In this document: positions 26,801 through 39,430 of the stretch, one piece after another
How positions within the stretch are numbered: position 1 is the first letter of the stretch
Layout of the letters: the number at the start of each line of letters is the position of its first letter
NCBI GenBank assembly: GCA_944739405.2
Contig: OX123193.2
Coordinates: 11,292,331 to 11,356,330, forward strand
Direction of reading: 5' to 3'
DNA: 64,000 nucleotides
From: Euclidia mi
Lineage: Eukaryota; Arthropoda; Insecta; Lepidoptera; Erebidae
Notes under the pieces: model-generated
Databases searched by the model: none
What the model saw: only the letters and a program-made list of their open reading frames with translations
Told to the model about the DNA's origin: nothing
Program-made: the position numbers and the translations under genes

Positions 26801-29800
26801 CTACCTATCACTTGTCCTCTTTTACCATTTTGACATGACTCGTATGACTCGTTATGTATTTTTATCGATGACAACAGGTCTGGTATCGGTGACTGCACAC
26901 GTAGTGCCAAAAATTGGGCTTAGGCTAGATGAAGCTGAGATGCAGGCTGGTGATGATGAAGATGTATGTTTAGTCACTGTTACTAAGACACTAGGAGCCT
27001 CAGCAGACTACAGACCATCAGTCGACCGATGCGACCGATGAATTGAACAGGTTAGTATGCCAATGCGCTTTGCAACGATCGGTCGATTGTGCAGTAGTCT
27101 CATCTCTCTTATCTTTGAGGTTTTGGCACTATCACAGCCTACAGCCTAGCCAAATCACTGGATATCGATGCAGTGGTCATATCACTCAGCCTTGAAGCCA
27201 CAGGAGATTATTTGCAGCCCCGGGCGCTAACACATCACAACCAGAAGCGGTGGCCTTGTGTAGTAACTTCAACCGTTTAGATACTTTCTTTGTTAATTCT
27301 CTTTCCATATCGTGACGGATTTTTAGAATACAAAGTGTGTCTATTTTGAGGTAAATTGGGAGTAGCCTTTGTCCAGTAGTGAGCTGCAAAATATTGTATT
27401 TTTTATGGTAATAGGCGGCAAACGAGCAAATGGATCGCCTGATGCTTAGCAATTACCGCCACCCATGGACACAAGCAACACCACAGGAGTCACAAGTGCG
27501 TTGCCGCCCTTTGGGATAGGGAAAAGGGATAGGATGAGGGAGAAGGAATAGGGGATAGGGCCTCCGGCACTCTCACTCACCGAACGAAACGCAACAGTTT
27601 AGGTACTGTTACTTTACGTCGGTCTTTTGTGAGAGGGTGATACTTCCCCGGTCGAGCCGGCCCATTCATGCTGAAATCAGCAAGGCTCTACTACCTTGGA
27701 AAATGAAAATACTGTATGATGATTAGTAAATTGAGCCTCCAATAGTCAGCTTACTTGGCAAAACGAAGAAGTTCTTCAGCGACTGGTCGCAGGTATTGTT
27801 CTTTATCATCCTGTCGTAGTAGGCTGAGTCGTGCAGCTGCGGGTACTTCCTCATCGACGGCTTGAACATGTTCTTGCCCGGAGACAACCCTGGAACAATA
27901 ACGTAGCAGTATTTAATATAATTATGCTTTTACATACAGGCGTTAGTGGTAGAGTGTGGTGACGGATTGAGATCCAAGTCATCCTAAGCGTTATACTATT
28001 TCAACCCGGGGTCAGCGGATTAGTCTAACTGGATTGGTGCATTAGCTATTCCAGAGAGCGAATGCCGTCTGATATCCGAACCCAATACCCTCTGCATGGC
28101 AGTATGTTGGTATCTCCATAGTCTTTCGCTGTAGTACGGATTAAGATATCCGTGTTGGAATACAATCTAATTTCATTCTGTAAGTGCTCTACGAGGCTAC
28201 TAAGGAAAATACACGAAGCACGTAGTACCTATATCTTTGGAATGGAACCATAAACTCGACATCGAACCCTGCACTAACCCGTCTTGCCAGCATATGCAAT
28301 ATACTATATTTTTTGCGCCAAATAAGCTACCGTATCGCGGAAAAGGAGAGCCCTGCGTTTCGCACTCCACTGATGGGTACGCTCAGAGGTAGACTGCGGG
28401 AGGCCGTAAGATGATAATTATATGTACCTATAGACGCGAGGCGAGCGTTAGATCCCTGCCTTTTATCTATCTTTTTTTTTGTTGTTTTTGTTTTGTTGAC
28501 TACGATGGAAACACTCCTTATGAGCCATCTCAACTCGACGCCAACCCGGCCAGTGTGTGATCGACCGGGCTTGGGACTGGTGGAGGAGGTGTGTGGAGGC
28601 TCTCCCTTAAAGGCGATCGGGGCATACCCACTAAAACCACCGCGGTGTCTCTACGGGTCCCGTGTAGTGGCGGGGTCACGCGATTCGCGGATAGCATAGT
28701 TTTCCGTGACCCCGCCCGGGATTGGCCCGCCCGCGCCGTTGGTGTTGGCGGGCCCCGTCTCTTTATGCTACTTGGGAGGCGGCGCGGACACTACACCGCC
28801 GCCTTCTTGCATTTTGGCGGACGGGGAGCAGCCCCAGCGCCCGCCGTCTACAGGCACTAAAACTCAGCGGCCGCAAAAGATAGGGAGAACGACAAACGGC
28901 ATCCTACGCAGGCCTCACCCAAGCCCACGTGGAGCGTCCACTCCCGGGATCCCGCTTAGCTTTTACCGTGGGTGTCCAAGCCACGGTTACTGAGCCTCCC
29001 CACCACGACAAGGTGAAGATCCCACAGGGGGGTCCCAGCCTTTCATCTAAGTAGTTCACATTCTTCACTTAATCTATTCATAACATATTTTGGCTCCCGT
29101 TTTCCGTATAACACCATTACTAAATAATATATTTCTGCACGATCTATTTACCTACTCTATTTGACATAGCAATCTCAAAATAACGAGGTAAATACAAACG
29201 AACACTATTATCCATTATAAGTTGACCTGTGTTTACTCTTACTTGTCATACAAACATAGTTCATGTTACATTGGATATTAGCTTGAAATACCTATCATAT
29301 TCTGTACTTCATAGTACATAGGTATTTACGTTTGATATTTATACCTTGTTCACACATATACTCGTTTTCCATTATGACGCTACACGTGATTTCTGCATTA
29401 TATCGATAACGTAGTCGTAATTGAATGTACATACAAACACACCTACTAATGTAGACACACCCTCACTAGTTTGTTTTTCTCGGATGACCTTGTTACGATC
29501 TCGTTCATTATCATCAGCCTCTATCAGTCCACTGCTGGACCAGGCCTCTCCTTTGAAAGGAGGAATTGGCCTACTATACCACGCTGGCCAAACGGGTTGG
29601 TATAGGGTTTGTATCAAGTTTTCCTTCTCTTACAGTGCTGTTCTATGCATAATATGCTCCCTCTGTCGGGTCTTACGACACCCATGGGATGATATGGGGT
29701 GGTGACAATCCGTATTCTTAATCCGTCACCACACGGACGCGTCACCACACGTCGTCACTTTGTAACGATCTTGTTACAAAGTGATATACCTATTTCTTTA

Positions 29801-32800
29801 TTTAGATCCCATAGAATCTCTCGTGATTATCAAAATCATAATTTACGGGACGTATTTGGATGCGGGCGGCTCAAGATTGGCATGTGTGGAGAACCTTGGA
29901 GGAAGCCTATGTTCAGCATTGAACGTCTCAAGGTTGAACATTAGGTACAGAACTCGGATTCGGATGGATGGTATACCTTTGTTACTCTGAACCTCATGCT
30001 AAAATTTTAATTGCCATATCACACAAGCTACAAACACCTGGTTTTAATTTGGTAGTTAGCACCTAAGGACGACAGCCAAAAATCCCAAAGAGATTGATGA
30101 TACATACATAGACTCACGCCTGTTTCCCGTAGGGGTAGGAGCGCCATTTGCAACGTGCAAAATTGATGATGAACTTTAGAAAAGCAAAATATTGCGAACT
30201 ACAACAAAGTCTCATCAAACTCAGAGCAAGTCAATCGGGACATCCCTTCATTACTATCGGGATATCCTTTCTTCATCATCATCATCATCATCATCAGCCT
30301 GCGATGCCCTCTTAGTGCACCCATACCACGGTAATATATTAGATTATACTACCGTACTCATACGCTCCACAAGGTAGGTACATATTAGGTACCTGCATAT
30401 CAAACAGCTGCTTGCGTCCAGTAGTTTCGGTTGTGCATTGTCTGTCGGTCAGTCAGTAACGCTAGAATCTTATACTAATACTAGAGGACGCCAGCAGCTA
30501 CGCCAGCATTTTTTTTAAATTTACCCGTTTTGGCCGATCCCGTGGGAATTTCGGGAAATCCCTTCTTAGGGCACCCCTACGGTCCCCAAGGAACATACAT
30601 GCCAAATTTCAGCTTCCTGCGCCCAATAGTTTCGGCTGTAGCGTGTCTGTCAGTCAGTCAGTAACGCAAGGATTTTATATATTAAGATATAAAGCTGAAG
30701 AGTTTGTTTGTTTGGTTGAACGCGCTAATCTCGGAACTACTGGTCCGATTTGAAGAAATCTTTCAGTGTTAGATAGCCCATTTACCGAGGAAGGCTATAT
30801 AACATAGCTATGGGCGACGGGAGCGGAGCAGTAGCCTTAAATAACGCGGGTGTACCCGCGGGCATCCTCTAGTTTAACATTAGAAAATTGATGATATTGT
30901 TGAAATATCGAAAACTATATCAGCTGTTCCATTATTTTTATTCGCGATACTCAAACGTAATGATAACAAAAATACATAAACAAAACGGCTATTTCTGAAT
31001 TTATTCTCATTTTATCTCCACGCGATATGGTATTACGCAATCTTAAACTAGCAACATATCTACGTAATTAGAGTATAATTTAATATAATTATCACACAAA
31101 GATATAATAACGAGATAAATTACGCGCTCTGTTTGACTTCGTCTCAATAACATTACTGACGGGTGTACTCGTAAACGTAACATCATTTGAACGCGCCCAG
31201 CCACTTAATTTAGTCACCTACAACCTGACATTATTAATCCAATCACTTTTGATAGAGTATTTTTTTTATGCAGTGAAATGTTTTGCTGTGTTCAGCAGCA
31301 GTGACTGAAACAACAAGTTTTGACACCAGTGAAGTGTGGAAAGTTTACCAGCCTTGGAAAGCCCAACTTATTCAGAACTAGCCGTTTCCCGCGGTTTCAC
31401 CCGCGTCCTGACGGACCCCTATTTTTTCTAAAATAAAATATAGCCTATGTTACTCGCAGATAATGTAGCTTTCTAATGGTGAAAGATTTTTTTAAATCGG
31501 TCAAGTAGTTTTTGAGTTTATCCATTACAAACAAAAATAAAAAAAATCCTCTTCATAATATTAGTGTAGATGATATTTGGTGGAGTTCGAAAATGAATAG
31601 TCCACTGTTCCCCATTAGCAAAGCGGATGGGATAAATTGGTAGCAAGAAGAAAGAAGTACCATAAACATGATCTACGTCTATTGTCTAAGAATTATTACT
31701 AAGTATCTACTGTTCGGATTATTCGAAGCTGTCGTGTCAAGCATAAGACACTACGAGGTGAACAGATTGGAATAATGCCATTTTGGTCGAATTCTATGGC
31801 AAATTACCGAACGGTTGGTGTAGTGGTTTTGAGTCGCCGTCTTGACCGTTTGACACCGAGCCGATTGTTGTGGATTCGATTCCTACACGAGACAACACTT
31901 TGAGCGATCCATAAAATGTTTGTGTCAAGTCTGGGTCTACTCGGTTTCGGTAGTTGTATTTTTGCGCTAGTTTGCACTTGACCACATCTGATATTGACCG
32001 GGGCAATAATTTAATAAAATATATTTAAAATATCATTTAACGAGTTCATCACTCGATATCGGAACTGACAAGTGTCAGTTCCTTAGCAAAACAAGTCATA
32101 TCATACGATAGTTTCCAAAATGAATTGGTCTACCTTTAACTTTTTTTAAACTAATATGGCAAGTTGAATCCAATTTTCAAGTTGTCTTCTTCTGCCATCT
32201 CAGAAGTGACCGCTGAAGCTATAGGGAATAAACAGGTTCCCAAATAAATAAAGTGCGCGCAACACTAACATTAAATCGGAAATCGGTTTTTTTATTTTTT
32301 TTTATTTATAGTCTCACGCCTGCATCCCCGAAGGGATAGGCAGGTGTAATATTACACCCATATTTCGCCGTGAATTTTTTAGGTCCCACGTAATAGGGGA
32401 CGAGCCTATGGCCATTACCGTGCACATCACCAGACTCCGTCCTGCTACCGAGTATTCGGAAAAACCCAGTAATACTTTTGCCCGACCCGGGAATCGAAAC
32501 GGGGACCACCGATCAGCAATCGCATATGCTATCTGCTGGACCACGGAGGCAGTCGGAAATCGGAATTTGCTGGGTAATATTGCCGCATCGTCGACAATAT
32601 GAGGTACGAAGACTTTTCTTTTAAGGCAACCTAATATCTGGATTACGCCGATAATTCTGGCATATATGTATCGAATGAACAATTATATACCTACGACAAG
32701 ATTAAACTATGCCTACTCTATTAGCGCCGTTTATAAGCGGTACTAAATTACCAACGTCAGTACGATTTCTTAGGCAACCTAGATTAGCTATTAATGCTAG

Positions 32801-35800
32801 CTGTTGCAATTGCCAATCACTTGGCAATTGCAGGTAGTCATTATGGCAATAAGTGTTTACGATATAATCGACATTTATGCACTATAAACCACAGATTTGA
32901 TTAGTTCATTAAGAAAGCATAATTATATCAAGGTTAGATAAATAAGCCTACATCAAGAAATATTTTTAAATAAACCTATTTATTAACTGTATCATCATCA
33001 TCATCAGCCTGCCGTAGTCCACTGCTGGATATAGGCCTCTCCAATGGTACGCCACTGAGCCCGATTTTCGGCTCTTCGTGTCCAGCCGCTGTCAGCCACT
33101 TTGCGTATATCGTCACTCCACCTAGCTGGAGGGTTTACACTACGTTTGCCAAGACGCGGTCTCCACTCTAGAACACGACTACTCCAACTTTAACAGTACA
33201 CACATTGTCAAAAGACCAATTACCAAGCCGGAGTCTACTGCACATCATGCCAATTGCCAAGTGATCACATCAAAAATCAAAAATCTCAATACTAATCAAA
33301 AGTTCGGTGAAATTAGGCCAACTCGCGGTTGAAGTTGGGTTTTAGCGATTAACTCTTATCTATAAAAAGCTTATAGAACATATTGGCGCGAGAAATGTGT
33401 CGCTTTTTTAATCATTAGAAAAATATTATGATGACTTTGAGCTTCAATATCTCTTGAAGTAGTAATTTCCCAGGTATGATGCCGAGGTTGCTGGCTGGCT
33501 GCTTGGCTGGCTGGCAGCGGCTGGACACGAGGAGCCGAAAGTTGGGCTCAGTGGCGTGCCATTGGAGAGGCCTATATCCAGCAGTGGACTACGATAGGCT
33601 GATGATGATGATGCCGAGGTAAAAACTTTTGTAATGAGTGATTAGGCTCTTTTTACACCGTATGTATATTTTAGGATACATAAATTCTTATTCATAATGA
33701 TAAACAAAATAATTTCGTTTTCTTTAGGCTCTTTTTACACCGTGTGTATATTTTAGGATACATAAATTCTTATTCATAATGATAAACAAAATAATTTCGT
33801 TTAATTCATAATGATAAACAAAATAATTTCGTTTAATTCATAATGATAAACAAAATAATTTCGTTTAATTCATAATGATAAACAAAATAATTTCGTTTTC
33901 ACTTCCTCCTTATTTCGCTTTCACTCTCCGTTAGCAGTTTAGTTAAGCTGATTCCTGTTACGATGATAAAGGTTAATCGTTGGGAGCCATCAGCATCCAC
34001 AAATATCCAATGCAGAAGATGTTTTAACAGAATGGCAAAGAAACAGAAAATGGAATATTTTGTTAAGCTTTAGTCAAACCAGATTTGATAAATTACTAAT
34101 TTGTTTCATTTAAGGCGAGAAAATGGACGCCCAAACGAGGTACTTACAGGCCCAATAATAATAATATAATAATACCTATCTAATAATACGTAACCCCAAA
34201 AATAGCTTCATGGACAAAATAATACACCTAATCAAAGGGAAAACATTATTACGCCGCGGGGTAACATCTCATCAAATATCGTGTTTTTTTTATATAGATT
34301 CACGCCTGTATCGCCGAAGTGGTAGTAAAAGGTGTAATATAATTTTTTTTAGGTCCCACATAATAGGGGGCGAGTTACCGTTACCGGGCAGCACATCACC
34401 AGACTCCGTGCTGCTACTGAGAATTCAGAAAAACTCAGTAACACCTTTACCCGACCCGAGAATCAGACCCGGGACCTCCGATTAGCAGGCGCATACGCTA
34501 TCTACTGGACCACAAAGGCAGTCTTCTCATTATATAAAGGCAAACTTCTTAAGCACCTCTCTAAGATGTCTCCGAGACAGCTTATCACACAGGCAACGGC
34601 AGTTGCAATGCTTGGCAGCAACCATCGAATGATAGTTGCTTTACTTCGGACCTTCGCACCGTATAATCATTTGAAAGAATGTTTCTGATATTGGTCACTA
34701 TGTAAGTCTATGTCGATAGTATCTTGATCATCGATCTAGCGATAACTGAGTTGCAACCTGAGCGGCCAGGGTTCGCCTTCTAACCGGATTTGGCTGAATA
34801 TTAGCTTTTCCACAGAGCGACTGCCTGTCTGACCGCCACAACCCAAAGGGATAGCATTATTCCATGGTTAGGACTGGTCAGTTTATTCAGAGGTACTCCT
34901 CCCTATAACGACTGTCAAAGAACGTCCTCGTAACGTCCTCTCCGAGGCGTGGGGCGAACTTATCACTCGCCCCGTTACCATTCAATACACACGTAACACA
35001 CAATACAAAAATTCACTATACTCCCCCACCTATAAAGTAAAGTTCTACATTAAGACAAAAGTATGTCTGAAAAATCAACATGAGTAAACAATTAAACGTC
35101 AAGAAGTTAGCACATTATTGCATAGGTCAGAAATTATGCCAATACTGATGTACTCTATTTCATGAACTATTATTCATTAGATGCTCGCAAGACGTAAATA
35201 TTTTAACTTGATAAAATGGAGTGTGTTATTAATAATAATAATATAATAATATTCTACCACATTCACACAACACCATCTAGTCCCAAACTAAGCAGAGCTT
35301 GTACTATGGGTACTAGATAATGGATAAACATACATGTTTACTTTTTTTTTGTAAATACATGCATATTATACATAGAAACACCCAGACCAAGACAAACATA
35401 CATGTTCATGCACACAAATGTTTGACTTGAGCGGGAATCGAACCCGCGACCTTCGGCGTAGCAGTCGCTTACACTCCCGCTGCGCCAACCGGTCGTCAAA
35501 TATTGTTTGATATGTTGACATGTTTGGATTTAAGATCAAGCAAAGCAAAATCGTAATAATGACTGTGGCCGCATCAATAACAATACGCTAGAGATAACAT
35601 GGATTGAGAACTTCGACGTGGTTTAGCCCGACATAATACCTTGGTGCTTTAATAGCAGATAATTTCGGAATTCAAATATGAATGGCGATAGCCAAGAACA
35701 TGCCATGGATAAGCTCCAGAAATTAGGGAGGAATCGCAACTTAACCAAAGTCACTGGCATACAGATTCGTAGAGACACCATTTTCGTCATATATGTACCT

Positions 35801-38800
35801 ACTCACAGATCTAAGACATGGACACAATGAGAGCTGGAAAAACGGAAGATGAATGCCGTAGAGATGAGGTGCTGGAAAAAGATGCTAGGTTTATCATGGA
35901 CAGAATTATGCACTAATATCTCCATACTTTAGGAACCCGTCATCATGCAGCGTCTATCTATCCTAATGCAGTATCTAGTTTAGAAGGTTTTTTACATTAA
36001 CGTTTGGTGGCCCAGAGAAGAGGTCAGAACTAGATCGCGTGAGAGATAACCCATGTGATGGCCGGAAAATTAGCGATCCTCCCCAAAAATGCACAATAAT
36101 GTATGTCAGTGGGTTAAAATGGCGAGAAATTATGGAGAGTCACACCAATCGACGATTATGCTACCTTCTCACCACAGCCGCTTTGTCAAGTACGTCAAGT
36201 CACCTCGTATGACAAGAAATAAAATAATAGTGGCTTTGCTGCAAGTTACCATATTACTGCTTGTGTCTAGATAATGAGCTGTTTTCGGGACGTATTTGCT
36301 GACAAAACTGCCTTATAACATCTGCTCGGAATGTAAGTACTTACCTTACTCCTTTGCCTTCAAATGACCATGAACTTTTTAATCACGTACATAGGATTAA
36401 ATTTTGCCTCAAAACGACGCTGCCGGCCGCTGCTCTTTCAGTGGGAATTGACTTATTGACCCTAAGGGTAAAACCATACGAGCGCAATCTTTTCAGTCGT
36501 GAGTCGCAGAATTTCGGTTGCAGAAATTCTGCTGCATCCGTTTTCATAGAAAAGTCCTATTTGATTCACACGGCGACGCAAAATGAGTTACTAACAACAA
36601 TAAACTTTCTTTCTGCAACCGAAATTCTGCGACTCACGCCTCACAAAATTACGCTCGTTTGGTTTCACCCTAAAGGTCGCGACTGCGATCTCATTCACTT
36701 CACTACAACCTTCAAATCAGTCTTCATAAGAAAGTGTGAAGATGCACTTGAGGAATAGAGAACGAGTGAATACAACGAGACCAAGATCGTCTTCTAGACG
36801 TATTTACCCTGTAAGAGCAAATAAATATAAATCTGAATTTAGGTAGCGATGTCTACGTTTCAGTAAATAGTATTCATCATCCTCAGCCCTATATACTATC
36901 CCACTGCTAGGCACGGGCCTCTAATCAGTATGAGAAGGGTGGCTAACCTTTCTCATACTGATTAGAGGCCCGTAGTCCACCATGCTGGCCAAATGCGGGT
37001 TGGCAGACTTCACACGTCTTTCGAGAACATTTTGGATAGTATTAAGTACATACTTGATACCTACATCGTTTAAATCGAAATAGCCCATCCGAGGGAGGAG
37101 AACTCGATATTGCATTTTTGAATCTAAATGGATTTTTGAGCTTTGATTTGTTCGCGGAAAGCACTTTCATAACATAGCTACAAATAAGTATAAGCGTTAG
37201 TCAAAATACAAGGCAGAACTATAAAAGCTTCTTAGCAACGGAAATCCTTCATAGGCTAACAATATTATAGACATGAGTGTTATCCTCCTAGCGTTATCCC
37301 AGTTTTCAATCTGGGGTCCGCTTACTAGTCTGATGCCGGATTTAGCTGAATATTAGCTTTTCCGCAGAGCGATTGCCTGTCTGACCTCCGCAACCCGAAG
37401 GGATAGCGATATTTCATGGTTTAGACTAGTGTCAGTTTATTTAGAGGCAGTGACGAACTCTAACGACTGTCAAAGATTTTCATGACAACCGGGACCGACG
37501 GCTTATCGTGCTTTCCGAGGCACGTGACAAGCGATAATTAACAATTTAATACGCACATGACTCCGAAAAGTCATTGGTGCACGCCGTGGATTCGAACCCG
37601 ATACCCTCTGCATGGCAGTCTGTTGGTATCTCCACTAGGCTATCGCCTCATCACCACCTCTATTATAGACATGAGAGTAAACGCCCTATTTATTATAGCC
37701 GTTGGGGTAGAAAGAGTGGCAGCTACTCATCGAACGTTGCAGCAGAGGTGGGCTTTCCGCTCGTTGGACCGACGATCTTGCAGGGATTGCGGGATACTGA
37801 TGGATAAGGGCGGATCAAGACCGGTCTTTGTGGAGAGGCTTCGGAGAAGCCAATGTCCAACAGTGGATATCCTTCAGCTAAGTTGATGATGCTGACGCGC
37901 CAAATGGCTTAAGTTTTTTTTTATAGACTCACGCCTGTATCCCTGAAGGGGTAGACAGAAGTGTAATATTACACCCACATTTAGCAATTAATTTTTAGGT
38001 CCCACGTAATATGGGCCGAGCCTATTGCCGTTACCGGGCACATCACCAGACTCCGTGCTGCTACTGAGAATTTCCTAACGGAAAAACCCAATAACACTTT
38101 GCCCCACCCGGGAAAGGCTTAAGTTTTAGTAGTGAACTATGTACTGTTTTCATAAATCCGGGTTGAATAGGATACATTATAGATGATGGCCGTCTGTCCA
38201 AGCACCTAATAAATCATTCCGTTTAATTTGTATAGCTGATAAAGAACGAACTGGAGAAATCCATGACGACGAGTAATAATATGGGGCCCTCGTACGCAAA
38301 AATATTAATTATGCATAGATATATTAACGAACTTCATTGTATTAACATAAAATGATGAAACTTCTTGAATGGTGCTATAAAATTTTGTAAGTTACTATGC
38401 CATTTGTCACACTGGACTACTAGCCGTATCCCGCGGGATCACCCGCGTCCTGAGGGAACTACTTCGCGTACCCGGTTAATTTATATAGCCTAAATTACTC
38501 CCTGGTACATCAGCTATCCGCCAGTGAAAGTCCCGTCAAAATCGGTCCAGCCGTTCCAGAGATTAGCGAACACAAACAGACAGACAAAAATTAAAAAAAA
38601 AAAACATTTCGGTATATGTACCGTGTGTACATCCGTGCATTTGGTAAAAAGCGGTTATTTTAATATTACAAACAGACACTCCAATTTTATTTACGTGTTT
38701 AGATATAGTCCTGTCTCTTTTTAGAATATGTTGTTAGACAAAGACACATGCGTGTGAAGATGTGTTGCATATATTCGTTCGTATCCACGTGGTTATGTGA

Positions 38801-39379
38801 AATACGTTAAGGTTTATTGCATCATAATGTTTATTTATTATAACGATTATATGAAGATTATAGTCACGGATGTTCAAACATCAGTAATAAGAAAGAATAC
38901 AACAATCACAGCAGAAATACGAAATGCGATAAAATTTGAATATTCTAATATCTAATATTAGAATATTGTGTGTATGGGGTAGACCCCATACACACATCAC
39001 CATCTAGTCCCAAACTAAGCAGAGCTTGTACTATGGGTACTAGATAATGGATAAACATACATATATACTTTTTTTTTTTGTAAATATATGCATATTATAC
39101 ATAGAAACACCCAGACCAAGACAAACATCCATGTTCATGCACACAAATGTTTGACTTGAGCGGGAATCGAACCCGCAACCTTCGGCGTAGCAGTCGCTTA
39201 CACTCCCGCTGCGCCAACCGGTCGTCGATTCAAACCAATATTCATCTGCTTATCTGTTAAAAATCTATACATATAAATAAAATTGAAGTGTCTGTCTGTG
39301 ATTTCAAAATAACTATGGATTTTCAAGTGCATATAGTTAGTTACACGATTCTAAGTGCAAAACAACCCTTTTTAACATT

Positions 39380-39430
<51 letters not shown>

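Noticed and set aside
32312..32556. tRNA gene candidate in the B-box region
   Set aside because: One of about a dozen copies of a SINE with a long non-tRNA body.
35425..35497. Possible true tRNA gene (A- and B-box, cloverleaf-like head)
   Set aside because: The same head recurs at 39158-39228 with the same body attached and no acceptor-stem pairing was convincing, so it is a SINE.
36354..36758. 134-codon plus-strand frame
   Set aside because: It runs through a 205-bp TIR MITE; the inverted repeat supplies much of the open frame. No domain recognised.
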